From positions 1 to 25,525 of the IMG/VR virus record IMGVR_UViG_3300046737_000182: a stretch of DNA of 25,525 nucleotides. The stretch is one strand, 5' to 3'. Numbering within the stretch: the stretch's first letter is position 1; each line of letters starts with the position of its first letter. Of this stretch, positions 6,427 through 13,775 are shown piece by piece. The stretch is from a virus. The translations under genes and the position numbers were made by a program. The notes below the pieces were generated by a model. It saw only the letters and a program-made list of their open reading frames with translations, made no database searches and was not told the DNA's origin.

Positions 6427-6552
6427 TTACTCCTTGTCGTTTCGTTCTTCGAGAGCGGCAGCGATCCGGTTCAACGCTCCGGTCGCGTCTCCCAACTCAC
6501 AGATCAGAAAGAAGGCGATCGCTACGACGACGAGCCACCCTCCGAAGCTCAA
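6427..6552 (-). CDS. Small single-helix membrane protein
   Basis: A 41-residue protein. Residues 6-20 (WLVVVAIAFFLICEL) form one hydrophobic transmembrane helix, followed by a charged cytoplasmic-like tail with alternating Ala/Leu and Glu/Arg ending in ALEERNDKE. The TTG start overlaps the wbqC-like stop as TTGA and has GGAGG seven bases upstream, which decides this start over the long out-of-frame extension. Function is unknown. Size and topology fit small phage membrane proteins such as antiholins or spanin-like accessory proteins, but nothing specific supports those names. Confidence 0.6.
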   Translation of the reverse strand: MSFGGWLVVVAIAFFLICELGDATGALNRIAAALEERNDKE

Positions 6553-7271
6553 GAGATCCTCCCGACGATCCCCCCGGACGCCATGATCTCGCGGGCCTTC
6601 TCGCGGGGGACGTTCAGCAGAAGGTCGAGAGAGGACAGCTTCGAGATGAACTCCAGCCGGCCGTTCTGAGGGTAGACGGCCCCGGTGTAGGTCTGGATCA
6701 TCGCCTCGACGCCAGCGTCGGCGAACGCCTTCGCGTCCACGTAGTCCGCGCCGACCGCTCCGAACAGGAACTTCCACGCGCCGACCTTCTTGCAGACGTC
6801 GACGAGCAACTGGTTCTTCGCGGTCGTCACGCCGAGCTTCGACTGCGTCTGTACTTTCGTGGTGACGGCGAACGTGCGGAGGAGGTAGTTCAGGATCGCG
6901 TCGTTGAGGCCGACGAGCGTGGGCCAGTTCTGAGCGTACAGCCACCGCAGGTACGGCTCGTGGGTCTTCCACTCCGGGCAACCCGAGTAGGACAGTTCGA
7001 TGGACCGCATGTGCTTCCGCCGCCAGTCGTGCTCGTTGGCGATCTCGACCTGCCGGACCGGAGTACCGTCGTGTCCTTCGAGGCTCTTGGAGTGGCGGAC
7101 GGGGACGGTGAGCCACTGCGGCCCGTTCGGCCCCAGGATCTTGTTGCGGTTCTCGTAAGAGCCGGAGTCGTGCGGCAGGTCGTCGAGGAGGACGAACACG
7201 TCCGCGCTGGCGATCTTGTGGACGTACCCGAGCCACGGCCAGTACGCGGTTTGGTGAGCGGTGGCGATCAC
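6549..7271 (-). CDS. wbqC: WbqC-family protein
   Basis: A 240-residue WbqC-like protein, a family found in O-antigen and other surface polysaccharide clusters and thought to act in nucleotide-sugar or glycan modification; its chemistry is not settled. The N-terminal signature AHQTAYWPWLGYVHKIASAD (residues 5-24) is followed by VFVLLDDLPH, YENRNKILGPNGPQWLTVPV (39-58) and WRRKHMRSIELSYSGCPEW (83-101). These are the conserved family blocks in order. Length is normal. The GTG start lies two bases after the upstream stop and gives the expected N-terminus; upstream in-frame sequence does not look coding. It sits between a Rossmann-like protein gene and a PIG-L deacetylase, consistent with a glycan-modifying set. 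Confidence 0.85.
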   Translation of the reverse strand: MIATAHQTAYWPWLGYVHKIASADVFVLLDDLPHDSGSYENRNKILGPNGPQWLTVPVRHSKSLEGHDGTPVRQVEIANEHDWRRKHMRSIELSYSGCPEWKTHEPYLRWLYAQNWPTLVGLNDAILNYLLRTFAVTTKVQTQSKLGVTTAKNQLLVDVCKKVGAWKFLFGAVGADYVDAKAFADAGVEAMIQTYTGAVYPQNGRLEFISKLSSLDLLLNVPREKAREIMASGGIVGRIS

Positions 7272-7273
7272 CG

Positions 7274-8302
7274 CTACATGCCTTCGAGCTTGCCGCCGCG
7301 ACCGTAGTGCTCGGTCCACGAGGCGGCGCTGCCGGCGAACTCTACCTGCGCGCTCATCCGGTTCAGAGCGTCCACGCCCTGCTTGATGGAGTCGTTGACC
7401 TCCGGCAGCCGCTTGTTCGCGAACTCCAGGATGTCCTTCATAGACTTCCCTTCGGCCGCCTGCTGGATGATCCACTCGAACGCCTGTTTGGTGCCGGTGG
7501 TCATGTTCACGAACGCCGCGGCCTTCTGCTGCTCCTGCTCGATCTTCGCCCGCGTGTTGTTGAAGAACGTCACGAGGCCGGCCATGCCTTCGGTCGTCGA
7601 AGGCGGCTCGGTGTACCCGTAGACGTAGTTCGCCTTCAGCATCGCGGAGGCTTGCGGCACGTAGACCCTGATCCCCAGGCCGCGGGCGATGCCGATCCAG
7701 TACTCGCAGCCGGGCCGCTGGTACGCGTACTCCTCAGACTGGAGGAGGTCGATGCCGTAGAGGTGGATCTCGCCGGCCCCCTCGAAGATGGCGTGCGCCA
7801 TCATCTCGCCGGGGGTGGAGGTGAAGTAGTCGAGTTCGGCCTGCGGTCCGAACATCGCCGTGGTCCACTTGTTGATCTCTTCGCGCGGCCACCTCACCGA
7901 CGCGGGGATGTCGTCGTAGTGGTCCTGCATGTAGATCGGCCGGAACTTCTCCCCCTCGACGGGGCCGCTCTGTTTCTTCAGCCAATCTACGTGCTCGGTC
8001 CCGAGTTGCTTGAGTTCGGCGCGGTTCAGATCCTTCGCGATGTGCTCGCGCGGGTGGATCTCGTACCAGCGATCCCACCGCGGCAGGAACGCATAAAGCG
8101 AGTTCAACCCCCAGATCTCGAACGACGTGTCGTCGAACGGGGCCTGGTTCCGCGACGACGAAGCGAACCCGACGATCGCGACCTTGCGGTCCGGGTTCAG
8201 CTTCCAGCCGGAGCGGTCGGCGATGGTCTTGGGGACGAGGTCGAACTTGCGGCCGGTGCTGCCGGCGATGACGACAGGGGTAGGGGCCTTCTGGCTATCC
8301 AA
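7274..8302 (-). CDS. Rossmann-like phage protein, possible nucleotide/sugar-binding, with helical tail
   Basis: A 342-residue protein whose core (residues about 38-225) has a phosphate-loop-like strand KVAIVGFASSSRNQAPFDD (40-58) and EIWGLNSLY (62-70). Later come FTSTPGEMMAHAIFEGA (160-176) and IHLYGIDLL (179-187) with QRPGCEYWIGIARGLGI (195-211). This pattern occurs in uncharacterised phage proteins and recalls the DUF115/MAF and MptE-like fold used by flagellin glycosylation and pterin enzymes, but I cannot assign a reaction. Residues about 235-325 are helical, with many Gln, Glu and Lys. The start is TTG with a strong AGGAGG four bases upstream. It is the first gene after the portal and may be a glycosyltransferase-like or nonulosonate-transfer protein (inference). 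Confidence 0.6.
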   Translation of the reverse strand: MDSQKAPTPVVIAGSTGRKFDLVPKTIADRSGWKLNPDRKVAIVGFASSSRNQAPFDDTSFEIWGLNSLYAFLPRWDRWYEIHPREHIAKDLNRAELKQLGTEHVDWLKKQSGPVEGEKFRPIYMQDHYDDIPASVRWPREEINKWTTAMFGPQAELDYFTSTPGEMMAHAIFEGAGEIHLYGIDLLQSEEYAYQRPGCEYWIGIARGLGIRVYVPQASAMLKANYVYGYTEPPSTTEGMAGLVTFFNNTRAKIEQEQQKAAAFVNMTTGTKQAFEWIIQQAAEGKSMKDILEFANKRLPEVNDSIKQGVDALNRMSAQVEFAGSAASWTEHYGRGGKLEGM

Positions 8303-8321
8303 TGATCCTCCTGATGGAGGC

Positions 8322-8393
8322 GATCAACGAGGTCCGCAGTGCATCGGACGCCACTGCTCTGGTGCGCCCTCCGGTGAGGAGTGCTCGTTGATC
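8322..8393 (-). promoter_or_regulatory. Structured intergenic RNA element (three-way junction) after the portal gene
   Basis: A perfect 10-bp inverted repeat (8322-8331 and 8384-8393) encloses two small hairpins, GCAGTG/CACTGC (8336-8341 with 8352-8357) and CCTC/GAGG (8368-8371 with 8376-8379). The right arm includes the portal stop codon. The strong AGGAGG of the next gene lies just outside the left arm. There is no T-run, so it is not an intrinsic terminator. A role in translation control or mRNA processing between portal and cargo genes is an inference. Confidence 0.5.
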
Positions 8394-10521
8394 ACCGCCC
8401 GATATTGTAGGGCTGGCCCTGGTCGAACGGAAGTTCCGGCTGAGCGCCCTCTTCGACCACGCGCACGAGAGCGTCGGGGTACCCGAGGAGCCTCTTCGCC
8501 GCCAGGCGGTGATGACCGTCGGCGATGTAGTACTTCCCGGCGCGCTCGACGACGAGGGGTCGGTCGATAAGCTGTCCGCTCATGGACCGCTGACCGGGGG
8601 CGACGGCCGCGGGGTTCTCCATGAACGCGCGGACGCTGTCCCTTCGGACGGACGGCTGAGTCGCCACCAAGTCCTTGATCGCCACGTGCTTGAGCGGCAT
8701 CGCGTCCACGTTCATCGCGATCGTCATCGCCTTCGGGTCGAACGGGACAGGGTCGGCGATCTTGAACCCGTGGGCCACCTGATCGTTCGCGCCGACCGCC
8801 TGTCTGTCGCGGAGGATGCTGAGCGCCTCCCCGACGACGCCGGAGGGCGGGCTCCACTTGCCGCGGGTGTTGCGAGGCTGAGCGCGGTGGTACTTCTTGA
8901 GCGGCTCTTTCTGCCCCGGCTGTTTCTGGGGCGGCTTCATCTGGCCGCGCGTAGGCTTTCCTCCGCCGGCCGACGAAGGCTTGCCGGGCTTGCCGAACGC
9001 GCCTCCGCCTCCGCCCGCGGGCTTCGCGTCGGGGTTCGCCATCGCCGCGAGGGTCGCCTGCCGCATCTCCATCTCGTACGCCTGCTGCTCCTGCTGCTCC
9101 GCGAGAGCCTCTTCGCTCCGCTCCGGCCATCCGGCCTCCTCGCGGATGTGGTTCTCCAACTGCTCGTCGGGGAAGATCGGCATGCCCGCCTGCGAGAGCA
9201 TCTGCACCGCGTGGGCCAGCGATTCAAGGTCCTTGTCCTGCGCCTCTCCGTGGCCGAGCTTGCACATCCGGTCCATCGGCCAGCCGTTCAGAGCGTACAG
9301 CCGCGGGAAGGCGTGGCGGTTGAACACCGCGCAGATCGAGTCCATCCACGCGTTCAGCGCGGTGCCGATGGTGTTCTTCGTCTTGTCCTTGGAGAGCGCG
9401 AACGAGCCGACCTTGTCGTGGCCGAGGAGGAGACCGTCCGCCAGCATGGAGATCGCGAGCCGCGTCTCGTGCCGCGTGATCACCTTGTCGAAGTCGAAGA
9501 TGGTGGTCGCGCCCTGCACGCCGAGGAGGGACAGCTTGAACAGCGGTTGCTTGGTGACCGGGTCGTACGCTTGCGGGATGACGATGCCGCTCTGCTCGTC
9601 GAGCCGGATGTTCTTCACGATCTTCTTCGCCATCGTGTAGACCGCAAGCTGCGCGGCGGTGGCGCTGGCCCCCATGTTCACCGCGGGGATCTCCATGACG
9701 GGGACGCCTGTCGCGTCGCGCTCTCCGCGGATCGCTTCAAGCTCGGTCATCCGCTTGATCATGTACCAGTTGAAGTACGCGGAGCGGAGGACGCTCGTGC
9801 CTTCGGGGTTGTCCTTCTCCACCCGCGGCCGGAACAGGAGGAGCTTCTCGATCGGGATCCGCCGCATCTGGTAGTCGGGCGGAGGAAGCTGGATCATCGC
9901 CTTGACCCCGCCCTCGTCGTCGAACTCCCACCGGAACAAGGTGTCCTGACCGCGCAAGGCGATCTTCCGCCAGGTGATCAGGCCGTCGTCGAACCGCGAC
10001 CGCGTGCCCGGATCGTCGGTCCACCCGCTGCACTTCTTGTAGACCAACTCCATCGGCGCGTAGCCGTACAGGATCATCGAAGCGATCTCGCTGATGGTGT
10101 CCTGCCACGAGTGGCTCATGTCTTCGAGAGCGCCCTCGACGCGCTCGGCCCGCTCGTGGTCTTCGTCGGTCGCCTCTTCGCCCTGATCGTGATACGGCTC
10201 GACGTACTTCGAGATGCCGCGGATGCTGAGGTCGATCAGCCGGAAGATCCCGCCGACGAGCGCCGAGTTGTCGATGATCTCTCGGTACGCCTGCGCGCCG
10301 CGCGGGTTCTGGAGGTTGGAGAGGAACTCCTCGAAGACGAACCCGCCGAACTGCTTGAGGCCGGATCGCCCGACCTGGATGAACGGAGAGATCTCGAACG
10401 GCTTGTCCATCGAGGTGCCGTACATCGCGGCCTGCGTAGCGGTGGCGGGCTCCGGCTGTTCGACGATCGCGGCCGGCTCGACCTCGTTGCGCTGTTCCGG
10501 CCCGTCTGGAGTGGTCGCCAT
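8392..10521 (-). CDS. Phage portal protein (DUF935/Mu gp29-like) fused to a C-terminal ParB-like domain
   Basis: A 709-residue protein. Residues about 35-480 are a DUF935-type portal that forms the dodecameric DNA gate of the capsid vertex. Family blocks seen are LRGQDTLFRWEFDDEG (189-204), IPIEKLLLFRPRVEKDNPEG (222-241), SVLRSAYFNWYMIKR (243-257) and AIRGERDATGVPVMEIP (263-279). Residues about 495-560 are a Gly/Pro/Lys-rich linker. Residues about 600-692 are a ParB/sulfiredoxin-like fold domain, with a strand-helix MPLKHVAIKDL start, a long disordered insert, and KYYIADGHHRLAAKRLLGY (663-681), the classical DGHHR motif. The usual portal of this family is about 450-550 residues, so the extension is extra. 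ATG start two bases after the terminase stop. Confidence 0.9.
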   Translation of the reverse strand: MATTPDGPEQRNEVEPAAIVEQPEPATATQAAMYGTSMDKPFEISPFIQVGRSGLKQFGGFVFEEFLSNLQNPRGAQAYREIIDNSALVGGIFRLIDLSIRGISKYVEPYHDQGEEATDEDHERAERVEGALEDMSHSWQDTISEIASMILYGYAPMELVYKKCSGWTDDPGTRSRFDDGLITWRKIALRGQDTLFRWEFDDEGGVKAMIQLPPPDYQMRRIPIEKLLLFRPRVEKDNPEGTSVLRSAYFNWYMIKRMTELEAIRGERDATGVPVMEIPAVNMGASATAAQLAVYTMAKKIVKNIRLDEQSGIVIPQAYDPVTKQPLFKLSLLGVQGATTIFDFDKVITRHETRLAISMLADGLLLGHDKVGSFALSKDKTKNTIGTALNAWMDSICAVFNRHAFPRLYALNGWPMDRMCKLGHGEAQDKDLESLAHAVQMLSQAGMPIFPDEQLENHIREEAGWPERSEEALAEQQEQQAYEMEMRQATLAAMANPDAKPAGGGGGAFGKPGKPSSAGGGKPTRGQMKPPQKQPGQKEPLKKYHRAQPRNTRGKWSPPSGVVGEALSILRDRQAVGANDQVAHGFKIADPVPFDPKAMTIAMNVDAMPLKHVAIKDLVATQPSVRRDSVRAFMENPAAVAPGQRSMSGQLIDRPLVVERAGKYYIADGHHRLAAKRLLGYPDALVRVVEEGAQPELPFDQGQPYNIGR

Positions 10522-10523
10522 CT

Positions 10524-11924
10524 TCAGTACCCGAAGCGGGCCTTGATGCCCATCGTCCTCATCATCGCCTCAGCGTCGCCGCCGCCGTCGTCGTCGCCTC
10601 CGACCCCTGGCACATCGTAGCCGAACGCGGCCCTTTCGGTCGATGTCTTCTCCATGGACCACGGCAGCGAACGGGTCGCCACGCCGTATCGCGAGGCACC
10701 GCGGTAGGCCAGGGCGAGAGCGATGACGCAGTCGTCGTGCTTCCCCGGCGGTGCGGAGTACGACACGTAGTTCTCCCGCCGCTCGGGCTTGAAGGCCCGC
10801 AACTCGTTGATGAGCACCGGCAGTTCCGGGAGGCCGACGATGTCCTGGTCGAAGGCCACCGCGAGCGCCTCGATCAGCGGCCCCTTGGTGGAGCGGGTGA
10901 ACACGAACGGCTCGATCCCGAGGCCGGCGCGCATCAGGTTCTCCGTGGGAGAGTCGCCGATGGACGTGGCGTCGATGACGACCCACGGCTGTCCCAGTTT
11001 CCAGAAGGCGGTCTTGATGCGGGCCTCCTGGAGAGCCCAGTCGAGTTCGTTAAAGCGGTCGAAGTACGTGACGTGGAACTCGGAGCACATCCCGAGCACC
11101 ACGGTGAAGTCGAAGCTCTTGGCGAGGTCGACCCCCATCGCCGCGGTGGGGTGCTCGGTGCAGAACTGTCCGCCCATCCGCGTGACCGCGTCCGTCACCT
11201 TCCGGAAGACCGAGGTGGCGTCTCCGAGGAACTCCGCGAGGATCTCCTGCTGGTAGGTCTCCGCGCTCATGTCGCGGGCGAGGTCGTCGATCTCGTCGCG
11301 GGGGATGAACGGGTTCATGTACGAAGGCACACCTCTGGTGGCGGATGTGCATATCGACCAGTAGTCGGGGAACGCGGGATCCTGGCCTCTGGTGAACACG
11401 TCCCAGAACCAGTTGAGCCCCTTGGGGGTGCCCGTGAGGAGGGCGGGGGCTTTGTGGTCTACCATCGTCGGGCGGATGGATTCTTCCCAGACGCGCTCGG
11501 CGATGATGCCGGCCTCGTCGATCCACACCGCGAGGAGACCTTCCCCGACCAGGCGGCCAGGGTTCACGGCAGACTTGAACTCGATCGTGACGGGCCCCAT
11601 GTGGATCGCCTGCGGCTGCATCTCGGTGCCGTGAGTGCCCGTGATCCAGCCGGAAGGGGCCAGCCGCATGATCTTGCGCCACGCGATGCGGCCGATGTCG
11701 TACGTGGGGAAGATGACCCAGATGATCCCGCGCTTGCCGCGGAGCCGCGCGTCTTGCGCTTTGCGGAGGAGCCACATGACCGCGCCCTCCGACTTCCCCA
11801 GGCGGCGGCCGGCGGGCCAGACGATGATCCTCTTCTCCGACATGAGGACCGACCGCTGGATCTCGTGGACGAGCCACTGCTTCGCGGGGAACCCGTCGGG
11901 GCCGAGGACGGCGGCGGTGCTCAC
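10524..11924 (-). CDS. terL: Terminase large subunit
   Basis: A 466-residue packaging motor that cuts and translocates phage DNA into the prohead. N-terminal ATPase: Walker A AGRRLGKS at residues 38-45, Walker B with catalytic Glu in AVWIDEAG at 132-139, coupling motif LLTGTPKG at 162-169. C-terminal RNase H-like nuclease: Asp265 in MGVDLAKSFDF (263-273), Asp318 in WVVIDATS (314-321), and Asp397/Asp398 in KHDDCVIALALAY (395-407). The Gly/Asp-rich tail near 441-452 is probably disordered. All catalytic positions are present and length is normal. The GTG start overlaps the terS-like stop as GTGA; the long upstream frame extension overlaps terS and is not protein-like. Confidence 0.95.
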   Translation of the reverse strand: MSTAAVLGPDGFPAKQWLVHEIQRSVLMSEKRIIVWPAGRRLGKSEGAVMWLLRKAQDARLRGKRGIIWVIFPTYDIGRIAWRKIMRLAPSGWITGTHGTEMQPQAIHMGPVTIEFKSAVNPGRLVGEGLLAVWIDEAGIIAERVWEESIRPTMVDHKAPALLTGTPKGLNWFWDVFTRGQDPAFPDYWSICTSATRGVPSYMNPFIPRDEIDDLARDMSAETYQQEILAEFLGDATSVFRKVTDAVTRMGGQFCTEHPTAAMGVDLAKSFDFTVVLGMCSEFHVTYFDRFNELDWALQEARIKTAFWKLGQPWVVIDATSIGDSPTENLMRAGLGIEPFVFTRSTKGPLIEALAVAFDQDIVGLPELPVLINELRAFKPERRENYVSYSAPPGKHDDCVIALALAYRGASRYGVATRSLPWSMEKTSTERAAFGYDVPGVGGDDDGGGDAEAMMRTMGIKARFGY

Positions 11925-12433
11925 GTACTCCGCGTTTCGAGAGCGGCCGCTCCGACGGTGGCTTCGATCACCTTCATCGGCGGGATCACGTCGTTCAGCG
12001 GGGCCGAGTTCGACTCCACCACCGTGATCGTGAGCGACGACGCCGACTGGTAGTCCTCGGTCATCGCGAGCTTGATCGGCAGCGGCACCTTGCCGTCGAG
12101 CCGCTCGCTGATCTCTTGGATGGGACGCGCGCGGCCGCGGGCGATCGCGTGGATGTACAGCGCCTCCCCGTACGCCTCGCCCCACGTCTTCCCGCGGAAG
12201 GCCTTCAGGCCGCAAGGCTTCTCCCAGAGTTCCGAGATCATCTGCGCCACGATGCGCTGCCTCGACTTCGGAGGTCTGCCGGCGGGGTTGCCGCTCTGCC
12301 CCGGCTGGAACCGATACTGCCGCCCGGACTCCTGCAACATCTCGTACCGCTCTTGACGCGCGGACGGATCGTCTGCCGCGTCGTCGTCGTCTTCGCCCTG
12401 ATCCAGACTGATGTCTTCCTGATCTTCGTCCAC
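11921..12433 (-). CDS. DUF5681-type protein, probable terminase small subunit
   Basis: A 170-residue protein with an acidic N-terminus (DEDQEDISLDQGEDDDDAAD within the first 22 residues). Then comes RFQPGQSGNPAGRPPKSRQR (41-60), the DUF5681 signature with FxPGQSGNPxGRPxG. A helical region with AYGEALYIHAIARGRARPIQ follows. DUF5681 proteins commonly sit just before the large terminase in phages and prophages and are likely DNA-recognition small subunits. The GTG at 12433 is the only usual start; the upstream frame is open to about 12590 but has no ATG, GTG or TTG. The stop overlaps terL (GTGA). Confidence 0.8.
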   Translation of the reverse strand: MDEDQEDISLDQGEDDDDAADDPSARQERYEMLQESGRQYRFQPGQSGNPAGRPPKSRQRIVAQMISELWEKPCGLKAFRGKTWGEAYGEALYIHAIARGRARPIQEISERLDGKVPLPIKLAMTEDYQSASSLTITVVESNSAPLNDVIPPMKVIEATVGAAALETRST

Positions 12434-12473
12434 GTCTCGATGATGCTCCGGAACTGAGCGGCCGTCCAGCGGT

Positions 12474-12590
12474 CGCCTGGCGGTGGTCTGCCGGAGCCGT
12501 GGCTGTTCCCTGGCGCTGTCCGGTTCCGGCGGTCTGCCGCCTGGCGGTGGTCCCGGCTGTTCCGGGGGGCTGTTTCGGGGGGTCTGTCCT
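12474..12590. repeat. GC-rich degenerate repeat block upstream of the terS-like gene
   Basis: The segment 12434-12658 has no convincing gene. Within it a 15-base word (cgcctggcggtggtc) occurs at 12474-12488 and 12538-12552, 64 bases apart. The words ggtctgccg and ggctgttcc also recur in the same order, and two ggggggc/tct-type G tracts follow. In transcription sense it is rich in CAGC, CCGG and CCACC. Position next to the terminase small-subunit gene makes it a candidate packaging-initiation (pac/cos) region, which is inference. Confidence 0.5.
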
Positions 12591-12658
12591 ACCGCTCAGG
12601 ACCGGGTGCCGGCCGCCAGGGTTCGCTCAGGAGGCGCGATCGTGGGCCGGACGGTGGA

Positions 12659-12763
12659 TCAGCCGAAGGCCAGGGAGAGGAGCGATCTGACGCTGTACCC
12701 GACGATGCAGCCCCCCAGGAAGACCAGACCGAGGACCCAGTAGACTATGTCCGCATCTCTCAT
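12659..12763 (-). CDS. Very small single-helix membrane protein
   Basis: A 34-residue protein: MRDADIVYW, then a hydrophobic helix VLGLVFLGGCIVGYSV (residues 10-25) and a short tail RSLLSLAFG. It starts five bases after the stop of the upstream lipoprotein gene. Hydrophobicity, initial charged segment and tight spacing support a real gene, but the length is small and the nearest AGGA is about 14 bases upstream of the ATG. Possible roles are holin-like or inner-membrane accessory; none is shown by sequence. Confidence 0.55.
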   Translation of the reverse strand: MRDADIVYWVLGLVFLGGCIVGYSVRSLLSLAFG

Positions 12764-12767
12764 ATGT

Positions 12768-13286
12768 TTACGGTGTTCCTGGCACCGGCACCTGAACCCC
12801 TAGCGTGGCCTGTCCGGCGAGCGACTGGCCGCTGAAGATCCGGCAGGTGATGCGGTGCTGTCCGGGCTCGTAGAACCGGTGCCAGACGATCCAGGGGCCG
12901 TGGTCTTCGGGCTCTGCCGTCGCCTCCCATACAGACTGTCCGTCGGCGAGGATCATCACGCTGGAGACGATCCACGGCAGTTCGACGTCGGAGTACCGGC
13001 CGTCGCTGTTCCGCTGAGCGATCCGGCAGGCCCAGACGCCGCCGAGGGGCCCCGGCAAACTGACGGGCCCCTGGATGACCAGCATGGGGCCGGAGACTGC
13101 CGGAGCCTTGATGGAAGAGGCGACGGTAGGGATCCGCGCGGCGGAACAGGCGGAGAGGAGAACTGAGACCGCGATCGGTACTGAGACGGTGGCTGTGATG
13201 CGACGAGAACGCGCGGCGAGAAGACCGTTTTCGGTTTCGACCAACCCCTGCCCCCCGGGTCTGAGTTCCCGAGGAGATGGTCTCAC
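12768..13286 (-). CDS. Predicted phage lipoprotein, function unknown
   Basis: Up to 172 residues. A basic segment (RSRRI) precedes a hydrophobic stretch and the lipobox LLSAC with Cys47, so the mature protein should be lipid-anchored at the cell envelope. After the Cys there is a short Ser/Ala linker and a beta-rich domain of about 110 residues with SDVELPWIVSS, WIVWHRFYEPGQHRITC and a C-terminal GVQVPVPG. No family is recognised. The GTG at 13286 is taken as the start; a TTG at 13244 would give a shorter and more normal signal peptide and cannot be excluded. Lysis (outer spanin) is possible by location near a tiny membrane protein, but outer spanins are usually Pro-rich and shorter; superinfection exclusion is another option. 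Confidence 0.65.
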   Translation of the reverse strand: MRPSPRELRPGGQGLVETENGLLAARSRRITATVSVPIAVSVLLSACSAARIPTVASSIKAPAVSGPMLVIQGPVSLPGPLGGVWACRIAQRNSDGRYSDVELPWIVSSVMILADGQSVWEATAEPEDHGPWIVWHRFYEPGQHRITCRIFSGQSLAGQATLGVQVPVPGTP

Positions 13287-13310
13287 GGTCTGTTCCGTGG
13301 GTGGTCCGGA

Positions 13311-13775
13311 TCAGCCGTCGCACTTCGGCGGGAGCATGAGAGGCACGCGGCCAGTCTCGTACGCCTCCTCGATCTTCGGGGTCACGTGCTGAGCGACCGT
13401 CCGTCCGTCGGGCATGACGATGTTGCCCATGAAGGCGTGTTCGAAGGTCTCGATGCCGCTCTCCACGCTCTCCAGCTTCGCCTTGATGGTCAGCAGGAGG
13501 GCCCGCCACCGTCGGCGGAGTTCCTGCGCGTGGGCGTCCGCGATCGACGGCTTCGTCCTCTCCCTCCCGCTGGCGGTGAGCCGGAAGGCTTTGTCGGTGA
13601 TCGGCGGGATGGGAAGGTCGAACCGGAGGAGCCTCCTGCTGGCCTTGAACTGGATGACCGCGCGGCCGTCTTCCCACCCCTGAGCGAACGCCTCCGCCCC
13701 GTAGCGGACGAGCACCGCCTCGATCTCGGCCTTGCTCCTCTCCACGGGGACGGAGGTGTTCTCCGCGTAGGTCAC
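13311..13775 (-). CDS. Conserved phage hypothetical protein
   Basis: A 154-residue protein. The N-terminal region TSVPVERSKAEIEAVLVRYG (residues 7-26) followed by WEDGRAVIQFKASRRLLRF resembles a widely distributed uncharacterised tailed-phage family with a KSKxEIExxLxRYGA start and a core of strands followed by LPIP. The middle (about 85-120) is a basic helix with RRRWRALLLTIKAKLESVE, and the C-terminus has FMGNIVMPDGRTVAQHV. The GTG start overlaps the upstream stop as GTGA; the longer frame upstream is out-of-frame sequence. Function unknown. Confidence 0.72.
   Translation of the reverse strand: MTYAENTSVPVERSKAEIEAVLVRYGAEAFAQGWEDGRAVIQFKASRRLLRFDLPIPPITDKAFRLTASGRERTKPSIADAHAQELRRRWRALLLTIKAKLESVESGIETFEHAFMGNIVMPDGRTVAQHVTPKIEEAYETGRVPLMLPPKCDG

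Noticed and set aside
8303-8391. Hammerhead-type ribozyme in the portal/cargo gap
   Set aside because: The conserved CUGAUGA and GAAA core elements are not present; only the stems are kept as a finding.
8509-10620. Long plus-strand open frame (703 codons) opposite the portal gene
   Set aside because: It is the antisense shadow of a GC-rich gene: Arg/Leu/Val-rich, without domains, while the minus frame encodes a recognisable portal.
12474-12552. CRISPR-like repeats
   Set aside because: Only two copies of a 15-base word with related neighbours and no regular spacers or cas genes; treated as degenerate repeats.
12483-12743. Plus-strand small frame across the repeat block
   Set aside because: Gly/Ser/Cys-rich sequence produced by the GC repeats, no ribosome site, and antisense to the 34-residue membrane protein.
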